Source: Schaedlerella arabinosiphila (GTDB lineage Bacteria; Bacillota; Clostridia; Lachnospirales; Lachnospiraceae). From it: a DNA stretch of 64,000 bases. The position numbers and the translations under genes are program-made. The notes beneath the pieces were generated by a model that did not search any database, was not told the origin of the DNA, and saw only the letters and a program-made list of their open reading frames with translations. Positions 53,637-62,506 of this stretch are shown one piece after another. The stretch covers positions 992,001 to 1,056,000 of the forward strand of contig NZ_RHJS01000002.1 in the NCBI RefSeq assembly GCF_003885045.1, given 5' to 3'. Each line of letters opens with the position of its first letter. The stretch's first letter is position 1.

Positions 53637-53765
53637 AGATTTGAGGATCGGCGCGTAAGTGAGGATAAACATATATAGATGCAGGAAAATGCGTCCGTAT
53701 TGTTTATAGAAAACAGAGTGCCCGGCTGTGCCGGAAGCGCTCAAAGTAAAAAAGGAGGAAATCAA

Positions 53766-55532
53766 ATGAAAAAGAAAGTAATCGCTTTATTACTGGCGAC
53801 TACAATGGCTTTCAGCCTGGCAGCCTGCGGAGGCGGCAATAACCAGGGGGGGGATAATAGTTCATCCCAGAATGGTACGGAAGGTACCGATAATGCCGGC
53901 GGGGGTTCCGAAGAGAAGATCCTGTCCGTACAGATCGGACCTGACCCGGAGACCATCGACCCGGCGCTGAACAGCGCGGTAGACGGCGGAAACATGCTGC
54001 TGCACTCCTTCGAGTGTCTGCTGACCGTTGGTGAGGACGGACAGCTTACAGAGGGACAGGCAGAAAGCTGGGATACAAGCGAAGACGGCCTGACATGGAC
54101 CTTCCATTTAAGAGACGGCCTGAAATGGTCTGACGGTTCCGACCTGACAGCAAATGACTTCGTTTACAGCTGGAAGCGTGTGTGTGACCCGGAGGTTGCA
54201 GCTCCTTATGCGGAGACCGTATTGGGTATGGTAGAAGGCTATGACAAAGCGATTGAAGGCGAACTGGATGCACTTCAGGTAAAAGCAGAGGACGACAAGA
54301 CACTGGTTGTTACTTTAAGTTCTCCATGTACCTATTTCGGAAGCCTTGCAGCATTTGCTACATTGAGCCCGGTACAGGAAGCAACCATCGAAGCAAACGG
54401 CGACGGATGGGCAACTTCAGCAGAAACTTATATTTCTAACGGATCATTCTATGTATCCGAGTGGGTTCCGGGATCACACATCCTGATGAGCAAAAACCCG
54501 AATTACTGGAATGCAGACGCAATTAAGCTGGACGGTATCAAGTTCAACCTGATTGAAGATGCGAACGCATCCTACAGCGCATACCAGACAGGTGAAGTCC
54601 TGATGATCAAAGACGTTCCGACCGAGGAAATCCCGTCTCTGGAAGGCAATGATGATTATTATGTAGATCCGATCATCGGAACCTATTATCTGAGCCTGAA
54701 CCTGAACAGAGAGCCGTTCACAGATAAGAACGTTCGTAAGGCTCTGAGCCTTGCAATCGACCGTGATTATGTTGCGAATACACTGATGCAGGGAACTTAT
54801 TCACCGGCAAGCAACTTCATGGGACCTGGCTGGATTGACACAGACGGCAAGGAATTTATGGAAAATGCAAACGGCGGACAGCCATATATTGACATCAGCA
54901 ACCATGAAGCAAACCTGGAAGAGGCGAAGAAGCTTCTGAAAGAAGCTGGCTATGAGAATGGGGAAGGACTTCCGTCCATCACCTACTCCACCAATGACGC
55001 AGGTTACCACAAGGTAGTTGCTGAGTATCTGCAGGAAGCATGGGCAGAGTTAGGCGTTGACCTTAAGGTTGATATCGTAGAGTGGGCAAGCTTTACACCG
55101 ATGCGTCGTAACGGAGATTATGATGCTTCCCGTAACGGATGGGTTGGCGACTACAGCGATCCTTCCAATATGTTAGACCTGCTGTATTCTACAAACGGAA
55201 ACAACGACGGTAAGTTCAACAACGCGGATTATGATGCTGCTATGGAACTTTCCAGAACTACGCTTGATCCGGTAGAGCGTTCCACTGCACTTCATGAGGC
55301 AGAGGATATCCTTATGGAAGAAACCGGATGCGTGCCGGTAGCTTACTACAATGACTTCTGGCTGCAGAGCGACAAGATCACAGGCTCCTGGCATTCACCG
55401 TATGGATACTGGCACTTCATGTATGCGGATATCACAGAAGGGGGAGCTGCAGATGCAGAGACCGCAGATGGTGAGACAGCAGATGAGGAAAGCACAGATA
55501 CAGAAACAGAAGATGAGGAAACAGCAGAATAA
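53766..55532 (+). CDS. oppA: Oligopeptide-binding lipoprotein
   Basis: This 588-residue family 5 solute-binding protein has a lipoprotein signal (LLLATTMAFSLAAC, Cys21), a Gly/Ser/Asn linker and the OppA fold: PETIDPALNSAVDGGNMLLH, LRDGLKWSDGSDLTANDFVY, NREPFTDKNVRKALSLAIDR. It ends in an unusual acidic tail of about 27 residues made only of Ala, Asp, Glu, Thr, Ser and Gly. AGGAGG precedes the ATG at 53766. It is placed last in the operon, 129 bp after oppF, which allows separate expression. Peptides are the likely ligand. Confidence 0.93.
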   Translation: MKKKVIALLLATTMAFSLAACGGGNNQGGDNSSSQNGTEGTDNAGGGSEEKILSVQIGPDPETIDPALNSAVDGGNMLLHSFECLLTVGEDGQLTEGQAESWDTSEDGLTWTFHLRDGLKWSDGSDLTANDFVYSWKRVCDPEVAAPYAETVLGMVEGYDKAIEGELDALQVKAEDDKTLVVTLSSPCTYFGSLAAFATLSPVQEATIEANGDGWATSAETYISNGSFYVSEWVPGSHILMSKNPNYWNADAIKLDGIKFNLIEDANASYSAYQTGEVLMIKDVPTEEIPSLEGNDDYYVDPIIGTYYLSLNLNREPFTDKNVRKALSLAIDRDYVANTLMQGTYSPASNFMGPGWIDTDGKEFMENANGGQPYIDISNHEANLEEAKKLLKEAGYENGEGLPSITYSTNDAGYHKVVAEYLQEAWAELGVDLKVDIVEWASFTPMRRNGDYDASRNGWVGDYSDPSNMLDLLYSTNGNNDGKFNNADYDAAMELSRTTLDPVERSTALHEAEDILMEETGCVPVAYYNDFWLQSDKITGSWHSPYGYWHFMYADITEGGAADAETADGETADEESTDTETEDEETAE

Positions 55533-55548
55533 GAGATTCTAAATTTAA

Positions 55549-55584
55549 GGGACTTCCTGAGAGCGTTCGGGGAGTCCTTTTTTT
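55549..55584 (+). terminator. Terminator of the opp operon
   Basis: GGACTTCC and GGGGAGTCC form an imperfect stem followed by seven T. It lies 17 bp after the oppA stop. Confidence 0.8.
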
Positions 55585-55597
55585 CGGAAAAAATCCA

Positions 55598-55626
55598 ATG
55601 ACTTTGCAGTGGGTTTGTAGTACAAT
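55598..55626 (+). promoter_or_regulatory. Possible promoter of the second AAA gene
   Basis: ATGACT (55598-55603), 17 bp, TACAAT (55621-55626). The -35 is weak. Confidence 0.4.
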
Positions 55627-55686
55627 AATGATAGTGGAGAGAATAGGGGATGAAATGATTCAGGGAATCCGGGAAGGAGCAGCGAT

Positions 55687-57345
55687 ATGGGTATTTATTT
55701 GAACAGCAAAACCCCGTTTCAGTTATTTTGCAATGAGGCGGCGGAGACGTATTTTATCGATAAATCTTCAATGCTCGGCGGGCTGATCCCGCTGGTGGAT
55801 TCAAATGAAGAGGCTCAGACACGGGAGGAAAAAGACTACCGATATCTATGCATCACAAGGCCGCGGCGTTTTGGCAAGACCATGATGGCAACGATGATTG
55901 CCTCATTTTTTGGAAAAGGAAAAGACAGCCGGACGGTGTTCAAAAAATTAGCGATCGGGGACTGCAAAGGATTTGAAGAGCATATCAACAGGCATAATGT
56001 GATCTATATCAGCTTTAACGAGGTGCCGGATGAATGTACCGCATATGCACAGTACATTTCACGTATTAAGAGGATTCTGCGCAATGACTTGAAAAGAGCG
56101 TTTCCGAATGCGGAGATCACCAATGACGATGCAATCTGGGATATCCTCACTCAGATTTATGAGACGGAGGAAGATGGCCGCTTCATTTTTGTACTGGATG
56201 AGTGGGATTATATTTTCAACAGAGGATTTGCCAACGGAAAGGACAAAGCGGCATTTATAGAGTTTCTAAGTAATTTGCTGAAGGGAAAAGGTTACGTGGA
56301 GCTGGTCTATATGACAGGGGTTCTTCCGATTGCAAAATATTCCAGCGGTTCGGAACTGAACATGTTCTGCGAGTATACGATGGCGGCGGAAGAAAAGTAT
56401 TCGGAATATTTTGGCTTTACAGAAAATGAAGTAGATGATCTGTTTGAACGTTACCAAAGGCTGAATCCGGAAATACAGCATGTGACCAGAGAAGGGCTTC
56501 GCCTCTGGTATGACGGCTACCAAACGAAATCAGGGGTGAGGATATATAATCCGCGGTCCGTAGTTTTTTCGTTGATGAATAATAATCTGGCAGGCTACTG
56601 GACAAGCTCCGGCCCTTATGACGAAATCTTCTATTATATTGAAAAGGATATTTCACAGGTCAGGGATGCCCTGGCGCTGATGATCTCCGGTATTCCAGTT
56701 CCGGCGAAAGTGAGGGAGTACGCGTCTACTTCCATGAATCTGACGACAAAGGATGAGATTTTTTCTGCAATGGTCGTATATGGATTCCTGAATTATCAAG
56801 ATGGTTGTGTTTCGATTCCCAATAAAGAACTGATGGACAAATTTGCGGATATGGTGGAAAAGGAAGTTTCCCTGGGGTACGTGCACCGGCTTGCAAAGGA
56901 GTCTGGAAGGATGCTGGAAGCTACAAAAAACGCTGATACCAGGACTATGGTGGAAATCCTGGAATATGCACACAATACAGAAAGTCCGCTGCTGTCCTAC
57001 AGCAATGAAGCGGAGCTGGCGTCGATTGTACGGCTTGTTTATCTGGAAGCTCGGGATGAATACCAGATTGAGCGTGAGGATAAGGCAGGAACCGGATATG
57101 TGGATTTTATTTTTTATCCGAGAAGGAAAGCGGATGACTGTATCATTCTGGAATTGAAAGTGGACAGTACGGCAGAGGAGGCGATCCGTCAGATCAGAGA
57201 CCGCGGGTATGCCCTGAAATTTCAGGGCAGGCTGGGAGAAACGGGACAGTATACGGGACGGATTCTGGCTGTTGGGATTGCATATCGAAAGGTCGATAAG
57301 AAGCATAGCTGCGCGGTAGAGGTTCTCTCAGGAGGATGCACATAA
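55687..57345 (+). CDS. AAA-ATPase / PD-(D/E)XK nuclease-like protein, copy 2
   Basis: This 552-residue protein shares the plan of the XRE fusion at 22093 without the HTH: TYFIDKSSML, P-loop TRPRRFGKT (about 57-65), Walker B FIFVLDEWDYIFN, YMTGVLPIAKYSSGSELNMF, LWYDGYQTKSGVRIYNPRSV, and a C-terminal nuclease-like fold with TGYVDFIFY and IILELKV. Function unknown. AGGAGC precedes the start. It stands alone between the opp operon and the leader region before the MutS2-like gene. Confidence 0.85.
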   Translation: MGIYLNSKTPFQLFCNEAAETYFIDKSSMLGGLIPLVDSNEEAQTREEKDYRYLCITRPRRFGKTMMATMIASFFGKGKDSRTVFKKLAIGDCKGFEEHINRHNVIYISFNEVPDECTAYAQYISRIKRILRNDLKRAFPNAEITNDDAIWDILTQIYETEEDGRFIFVLDEWDYIFNRGFANGKDKAAFIEFLSNLLKGKGYVELVYMTGVLPIAKYSSGSELNMFCEYTMAAEEKYSEYFGFTENEVDDLFERYQRLNPEIQHVTREGLRLWYDGYQTKSGVRIYNPRSVVFSLMNNNLAGYWTSSGPYDEIFYYIEKDISQVRDALALMISGIPVPAKVREYASTSMNLTTKDEIFSAMVVYGFLNYQDGCVSIPNKELMDKFADMVEKEVSLGYVHRLAKESGRMLEATKNADTRTMVEILEYAHNTESPLLSYSNEAELASIVRLVYLEARDEYQIEREDKAGTGYVDFIFYPRRKADDCIILELKVDSTAEEAIRQIRDRGYALKFQGRLGETGQYTGRILAVGIAYRKVDKKHSCAVEVLSGGCT

Positions 57346-57364
57346 AAGCCGGTAAAAAAAGGTA

Positions 57365-57393
57365 TTGACAAACATACCGTATCAGGTTAAACT
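57365..57393 (+). promoter_or_regulatory. Promoter of the leader region
   Basis: TTGACA (57365-57370), 17 bp, TAAACT (57388-57393). The -35 is overlapped by GGTAT/ATACC. It is the only good promoter between the AAA gene and the MutS2-like gene. Confidence 0.65.
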
Positions 57394-57425
57394 AATCACA
57401 GAATAAAAGGAAGGCAGGTGTGTGG

Positions 57426-57443
57426 ATGTTAGTCGTTCTGTAA
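57426..57443 (+). CDS. Possible leader peptide MLVVL
   Basis: A five-codon frame (Met-Leu-Val-Val-Leu-stop) with GGAAGGCAGGTG upstream lies about 30 nt into the predicted transcript. Its stop overlaps the next ATG by one base (TAATG). Such mini-frames occur in leaders that sense ribosome stalling. It could be chance. Confidence 0.4.
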   Translation: MLVVL

Positions 57444-57592
57444 TGAAAAAAACAACTGAATTTTACAAAAGGGCAAGCACGGGAGAATCGTGTTTTTTTG
57501 AGTACCCTTTTCGGCATAATAACATGCCGGTTGTTTCTGCCTTACAGAATACTGCATACACCGGGAATAGATCTCTTATTTTGATGAAATGA
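57443..57592 (+). CDS. Possible 49-residue leader ORF
   Basis: This short frame begins MKKTTEFYKRASTGESCFFE and ends SLILMK. It is coupled to the MLVVL frame and contains, near its middle, CACGG-GAGAA-TCGTG followed by seven T, a terminator-like hairpin inside a coding frame. It ends 8 bp before the next terminator. No homologue is recognised; it may be a regulatory leader rather than a functional protein. Confidence 0.4.
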   Translation: MKKTTEFYKRASTGESCFFEYPFRHNNMPVVSALQNTAYTGNRSLILMK

Positions 57593-57600
57593 GAACGGGA

Positions 57601-57630
57601 AAAGTATGGCTGTAATTGTCATACTTTTTT
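57601..57630 (+). terminator. Terminator in the leader region
   Basis: AAAGTATG (57601-57608) and CATACTTT (57620-57627) form an 8-bp stem around an 11-nt loop, in a T run (CTTTTTT). It lies between the leader promoter and the MutS2-like gene, so read-through would be needed to express that gene. Confidence 0.7.
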
Positions 57631-57640
57631 ATATTGTTTT

Positions 57641-57708
57641 CGCGAAGCAGCGGAACGGGAAGGGCGTACATGGCTGCATGTACGCTTAGGCCCGATGGCT
57701 GCTGCGCG
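57641..57708 (+). other. Nested stem-loop element, possible structured RNA
   Basis: Three co-axial helices: CGCGAAGCAGC with GCTGCTGCGCG (11 bp, one mismatch), CGGG with CCCG, and GCGTACAT with ATGTACGC around a GGCTGC loop. The remaining 195 bp up to the MutS2-like gene hold no clear gene, although one frame ends in a protein-like PVEEKTLRQWEFFKERL and may be a gene remnant. Confidence 0.5.
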
Positions 57709-57903
57709 GGTCAAATCCATGGTTTCAGTCTGTATGCAGCGGGCGGAAACCTTATTTTTTTCTGCAAAAACTCCTTTCATCTGCAGAAAAACGATTCAGT
57801 CTACAGGAAGCAGCGTTATTTTACAGGAAGCATTTCCGAATTTTCCTGTGGAAGAAAAAACACTAAGGCAATGGGAATTTTTCAAAGAAAGGTTGATTAA
57901 AAC

Positions 57904-59847
57904 ATGATACAGATAGAAGAAATCATAGAATTTGACAAAATCAAAACATGGTGGGCCGAGCTGGCGCATACCAAATGGGCAAAGGAAGCCATATGGAATA
58001 CGAAGCCCTTCCTCTCCGAGAGCGAGCTGCGCGCAAAGCAGAGGGAAACAAGCGAAGCAAAAAAGATGCTTGAGATCCACGGAAATCCGCCGCTGGTCCC
58101 CATGGAGGGGATTCGGGAAGCTGTCCGCGGGGCGGTGAGGGGGGACTGCCTGTCTGTCTCCCAGTTGGAAGAGATGGAGCAGGCCCTTGCCGCCGTCATG
58201 CGGCTGAAAAGCTACCTGAGCCGCTCCAGGCAGTGGGAGATTTCTCTGGCATACTATGAGGAAAATCTGGACGGCCTTGAGGATGTGAAGGACATGATCG
58301 GCCTCCAGATCCGAAACGGCAGGGTGGACGACAATGCGTCCAAACTGCTGAAATCGTTCCGTGACGAGATCGAAATCAACGAGAGAGGGATGCGGGAGAA
58401 GGCAGACGCGGTGATGCGCGCCAACAAGTCATGCCTGTCAGACAATTTCAGCACCGTGCGGAACGGACATCTCTGCATTCCGGTGAAAAAGGAATATAAG
58501 TTTCAGATCAAAGGGGCCGTGATCGACAAGTCTTCCACGGGAAGCACCTTATTCATAGAGCCGGCTTCTGTGGGGCACTATTTTGAGGCGCTGCAGCTTC
58601 TCTATGTATATGCGGAAAATGAGGAACGCCGGATACTCTATGAGCTTTCTGCCATGATCGCAGACCAGGCCGAGGTACTGGAACAAAACATCCGCACCAT
58701 GGAAAAGCTGGATTATATTTTTTCAAAAGGCAGTCTGAGCCTGGAATACGGCGGAACAGAGCCCGGGATCAATACGGATCGGTACATGGTATTCCGGGAC
58801 GGGCGGCATCCTTTGATGGAGCCCGAAGAGTGTGTGCCGCTGCAATTTGAGATCGGGAAGCAATTCCGGGGGATCGTCATTACTGGGCCCAACACAGGCG
58901 GAAAGACCGTTGCCATCAAGACCGTGGCATTGAACTGCATGATGGCTCAATGCGGGTTGCACGTGGCCTGCCGGGAGGCGGAGATCTGCATGAACAGCAA
59001 TTTCCTGTGCGACATCGGGGACGGACAGAACCTGTCCGAGAACCTGTCCACCTTTTCCGCCCACATTGCGAATGTGCTGGATATTTTGAAGAGGGTGAAC
59101 AAAGACAGCCTTGTGGTGATGGACGAGCTGGGTTCCGGTACCGATCCGGCGGAAGGCATGGGGATCGCAGTGGCGATTCTGGAAGAGCTGCGGAAAAGCG
59201 GCGCGCTGTTTCTGGTAACCACCCACTACCCGGAGGTCAAACAGTACGCCAGTCAGAGAGAAGAGATTGTAAACGCCAGGATGACATTTGACCGGGAAAG
59301 CTTAAAGCCCCTTTATCGGCTGGTGATCGGGGAAGCAGGGGAAAGCTGCGCGTTTTATATCGCGGGAAGGATGGGGATGCCCGGGGACATGCTGCGGACG
59401 GCCATGGAGGCTGCCTATGGAAGCCGGGAAATCCCGGAAAACCTGGATCAGGTGACGGCAGAAAACAGGCTGGAAAAAGTCTCTGTGCCGGGAATCAGAA
59501 GGCAAAAGCCGCAGGCGCCGGCGCAGCCGAAAGGAAGGGCGTTCCAGAGAGGGGACAGCGTGATGGTGTACCCGGACAAAAAGATCGGGATCGTATGCCG
59601 GCCGATGGATGAAAAAGGTATCCTGCAGGTGCAGCTTCAGAATAAGAAGATCTGGATCAACCAGAAGCGGATCAAGCTGCATGTGGCTGCGGAGGAACTG
59701 TACCCGGAGGATTACGATTTTTCCATCATCTTTGACAGCGTAAAGAACCGGAAGCTGAGACACCAGATGGACCGGGGAAAGATGACGGAGGAAGCGAAAC
59801 GGATTTCTGCAAAAGAAACAGGTGATTTTTGCCAGGTTTTGGAGTAA
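57904..59847 (+). CDS. MutS2-like ATPase lacking the Smr domain
   Basis: This 647-residue protein has the MutS core and clamp region (about 1-290; GHLCIPVKKEYK, IDKSSTGSTLFIEP as in MutS2) and an ABC-type ATPase domain with Walker A GPNTGGKT (Lys334), VMDELGSGTDPAEG as Walker B and the TTHYPEVK switch. A KOW-like stretch (RGDSVMVYPDKKIG) follows, but the C-terminal Smr endonuclease domain of canonical MutS2 (about 780 residues) is missing. B. subtilis MutS2 rescues collided ribosomes and affects recombination; this paralogue may bind ribosomes or branched DNA without cutting. It lies behind an attenuator-like leader. Confidence 0.85.
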   Translation: MIQIEEIIEFDKIKTWWAELAHTKWAKEAIWNTKPFLSESELRAKQRETSEAKKMLEIHGNPPLVPMEGIREAVRGAVRGDCLSVSQLEEMEQALAAVMRLKSYLSRSRQWEISLAYYEENLDGLEDVKDMIGLQIRNGRVDDNASKLLKSFRDEIEINERGMREKADAVMRANKSCLSDNFSTVRNGHLCIPVKKEYKFQIKGAVIDKSSTGSTLFIEPASVGHYFEALQLLYVYAENEERRILYELSAMIADQAEVLEQNIRTMEKLDYIFSKGSLSLEYGGTEPGINTDRYMVFRDGRHPLMEPEECVPLQFEIGKQFRGIVITGPNTGGKTVAIKTVALNCMMAQCGLHVACREAEICMNSNFLCDIGDGQNLSENLSTFSAHIANVLDILKRVNKDSLVVMDELGSGTDPAEGMGIAVAILEELRKSGALFLVTTHYPEVKQYASQREEIVNARMTFDRESLKPLYRLVIGEAGESCAFYIAGRMGMPGDMLRTAMEAAYGSREIPENLDQVTAENRLEKVSVPGIRRQKPQAPAQPKGRAFQRGDSVMVYPDKKIGIVCRPMDEKGILQVQLQNKKIWINQKRIKLHVAAEELYPEDYDFSIIFDSVKNRKLRHQMDRGKMTEEAKRISAKETGDFCQVLE

Positions 59848-59915
59848 AATACAAAGAGGAATCGTTGTACAAATCCATTTGCCCTGCAAATTGGTTACAA
59901 AGGGAGGTAAAAAAG

Positions 59916-60809
59916 ATGCAAGCAAATTCCATGTGTATTTCCTGCATGATCGGAAAGCAGGAGAGGCAGATCAGGCCGTTTTCGGATGAACATAAAAAAT
60001 CTGACTATATGCATCGGGTGCTGGAAATACTTTACAGGCACGGCCGTTCAGAATCGGCGCCGTGGCTTGCGGAACAGATTGACCAACTGTATGAGAACTT
60101 CTGGGGGGAGGCCGAAGATTACTCCCAGATCAAGCACAGGTACAACCGGCTTCTGCTGGATAAGGAACAGGAGATCGAGCGGCGGATTCGCGGGTCGGAG
60201 GACCCTGTGGAGGAGTGCGTCAAGTACGTCTGCGCGGCAAATTACATTGATTTTTCCGCGGTGGAGCATGTGACGGAGCAGACCTTTGAAAAGCTGCTGG
60301 AAAAGGCCGGCGGGGAGACGGTGCCCCAGGAGGAATACCGGGAATTTCGGAAGGATCTGGAAAAGGCGAAGAAGCTGGTCTATCTGACAGACAACTGTGG
60401 GGAGATCGTGCTGGACAAGGTGTTTATCCGTTTTTTGAAAGAAGAGTACCCGCACCTGCAGATCACGGTGATCGTCAGGGGAAAAGAGGTCATCAACGAT
60501 GCCACCATGGAGGATGCGCGGGAAGTGGGCCTTACAGATCTGGTGCCCTGCGTGGGAAACGGCAACGGGGCCCCGGGGACGGTCCTCAAAAGGTTCGGCA
60601 GGCAGACGAGAAGGCTCATTTTGGACGCCGACCTGGTCATTTCCAAAGGACAGGGGAATTTTGAAAGCCTCTTCGGGGAGGGCGTGAACCCTTATTATTT
60701 CTTCCTCTGTAAATGCGAGCTGTTTGTCCGCAGATTCGGACTGGAGCAGTACCGGTCCGTATTTGTGAAGGAGGAGCGGGTGAAGATCGGGGAGATGGCG
60801 GGTACCTGA
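59916..60809 (+). CDS. DUF89 (ARMT1-like) damage-control phosphatase
   Basis: This 297-residue protein begins with the Cys motif CISCMIGKQE of the bacterial DUF89 branch. Later motifs are YLTDNCGEIVLDKVFI (metal site Asp, Asn), VIVRGKEVINDATMEDA and LVISKGQGNFESL. DUF89 proteins are metal-dependent phosphatases thought to remove damaged or excess sugar phosphates. The ATG at 59916 with AGGGAGG is chosen over the longer frame, which overlaps the MutS2-like gene. 68 bp separate the two, so they may form one operon. Confidence 0.87.
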   Translation: MQANSMCISCMIGKQERQIRPFSDEHKKSDYMHRVLEILYRHGRSESAPWLAEQIDQLYENFWGEAEDYSQIKHRYNRLLLDKEQEIERRIRGSEDPVEECVKYVCAANYIDFSAVEHVTEQTFEKLLEKAGGETVPQEEYREFRKDLEKAKKLVYLTDNCGEIVLDKVFIRFLKEEYPHLQITVIVRGKEVINDATMEDAREVGLTDLVPCVGNGNGAPGTVLKRFGRQTRRLILDADLVISKGQGNFESLFGEGVNPYYFFLCKCELFVRRFGLEQYRSVFVKEERVKIGEMAGT

Positions 60810-60894
60810 TACAGAAAGTGATACCGCTGCAAAATAGAAAACATTCAGGTAAGAACTGAAAGGCGGAGACAGCAGCCGGAGCGGAGGTGTGCGG

Positions 60895-62475
60895 ATGGAA
60901 AGAGGCATTTTGCAGAAGCGGAAAAGGTTTAATACGGCGGGACTGTGCATTCCAAAGTATCATTATATGGCGGATGTGAGGGACAAGGTAAACCGTATCA
61001 TCGAAGAATACGTAGACCAGGACGAATATTTTACGATCAGCCGGGCGCGGCAGTACGGAAAAACGACGATCCTGTATCTGCTGCAGGAGGAACTGAAAGA
61101 CCGTTGTGTGGTTCTGAGCATCAGCTTTGAAGGCAAAGAGGAGTATTTTACCTCCCTGCAGAACTTTGCGGAAGGCTTGAACATCAGCTTTTATAAGACT
61201 CTGAGAAAGGCGCATCCCAGGCTTGCGGAGATTTTCCGGGAAGAGATCTGCCGGACGCTGGCAATGGAAGTGTTGGGGGATCGGATTACCGCATTGTGCG
61301 GACAGGCGGGGAAACCGGTCATACTGATGATCGACGAGGTGGACAAGGCTGCGGACAACCAGGTGTTCCTGACGTTCCTCGGAATGCTGCGGGAGCGGTA
61401 TCTGAGACGGAGAGTGGGAGGAGACGCCACCTTTGACAGCGTAGTTTTGGCCGGTGTGCATGATATCAAGAACCTGAAAATGAAAATCCGGCCGGAGGAG
61501 GGACAGAATTATAACAGCCCATGGAACATTTCCGCTGATTTTGATGTGGATATGGGTCTCTCTGTAACGGAGATCGAAAGTATGCTCCGGGAATATGAGG
61601 AGGATACCCATACGGGCATGGACGTTTTGCAGATCGCAGGGGGGCTGTTCGAATATACAAACGGGTATCCGTTTCTGGTGAGCAGTCTGTGTAAGCTCAT
61701 GGATGAGAAAAATCTGCCCTGGGATAAAAACGGACTGCGCACAGCAGTGAAGGAGCTTTTGAAAGCCAATAATACGCTTTTTGATGATGTGATAAAAAAT
61801 ATCCGCAATCATCCGGAATTTTCGGATCTGGCAGAGCAGATCGTGCTTCGGGGGGCGCAGGTGGCTTTTGAGATCCGAAACCCGACCATCCAGCAGGGGG
61901 TTATGTATGGGATACTGAAGGAGGAGGACGGAAGGACGGCGGTCTCGAATGTTCTGTTTGAGACATTGATTATCAATTATTTCGTGTCTGTCCGTTCGAC
62001 GTATGCCCTGACTTCCTCCGGTTATGTGGAAAAAAGCCAGTATGTGCGGGACGGAGTGCTGGATATGGAACGGGTGCTGCGCCGCTTTTCCGCATTTATG
62101 AAGGCAGAATACCGGGATGAGGACGGGACATTTATCGAGAATCACGGACGGCTGCTGTTTTTAAGCTTTCTGCGCCCGATCATCAATGGAACCGGGCATT
62201 ATGCCGTAGAGCCGCAGACGAGAAAAAACAACAGGATGGACATTCAGGTATTTTACGGAAATCAGGAAATTGTTGTAGAATTAAAGGTGTGGCGGGGGGA
62301 AATGTATGAGCGGAGCGGATACGACCAACTGGTACGGTATCTGGAAGCCAGGGGTGTGGAGAAAGGATATATGCTGAGCTTCTGCGATAATCAGAAAAAG
62401 CCGCGGGATGACCAGACCTTTCTGCACGGCGGACATGAGATATGCGAGGTCATTATAGCGTATCGGGATGCGTAA
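60895..62475 (+). CDS. AAA-ATPase / PD-(D/E)XK nuclease-like protein, copy 3
   Basis: This 526-residue protein belongs to a related but distinct branch: HYMADVRDKVNRII, P-loop SRARQYGKT (about 49-57), Walker B VILMIDEVDKA, a long insert and a C-terminal nuclease-like fold with NRMDIQVFY, IVVELKVWRG and GYDQLVRYL. The ATG at 60895 follows GGAGG. It overlaps nothing, but the polymerase gene starts about 30 bp after its stop. Function unknown. Confidence 0.83.
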   Translation: MERGILQKRKRFNTAGLCIPKYHYMADVRDKVNRIIEEYVDQDEYFTISRARQYGKTTILYLLQEELKDRCVVLSISFEGKEEYFTSLQNFAEGLNISFYKTLRKAHPRLAEIFREEICRTLAMEVLGDRITALCGQAGKPVILMIDEVDKAADNQVFLTFLGMLRERYLRRRVGGDATFDSVVLAGVHDIKNLKMKIRPEEGQNYNSPWNISADFDVDMGLSVTEIESMLREYEEDTHTGMDVLQIAGGLFEYTNGYPFLVSSLCKLMDEKNLPWDKNGLRTAVKELLKANNTLFDDVIKNIRNHPEFSDLAEQIVLRGAQVAFEIRNPTIQQGVMYGILKEEDGRTAVSNVLFETLIINYFVSVRSTYALTSSGYVEKSQYVRDGVLDMERVLRRFSAFMKAEYRDEDGTFIENHGRLLFLSFLRPIINGTGHYAVEPQTRKNNRMDIQVFYGNQEIVVELKVWRGEMYERSGYDQLVRYLEARGVEKGYMLSFCDNQKKPRDDQTFLHGGHEICEVIIAYRDA

Positions 62476-62506
62476 AGGGCTTTCTTCCGAAAAAAGGCGG
62501 CCAGGA

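Noticed and set aside
57616..57907. Two overlapping frames of 70-94 codons before the MutS2-like gene
   Set aside because: They have no good ribosome-binding site and overlap the nested hairpin element. The end of one looks protein-like and may be a gene remnant, but I could not identify it.
60637..62145. 502-residue open frame on the minus strand
   Set aside because: It lies antisense to the DUF89 and third AAA genes, both of which carry intact motifs, and itself has no recognisable domain.
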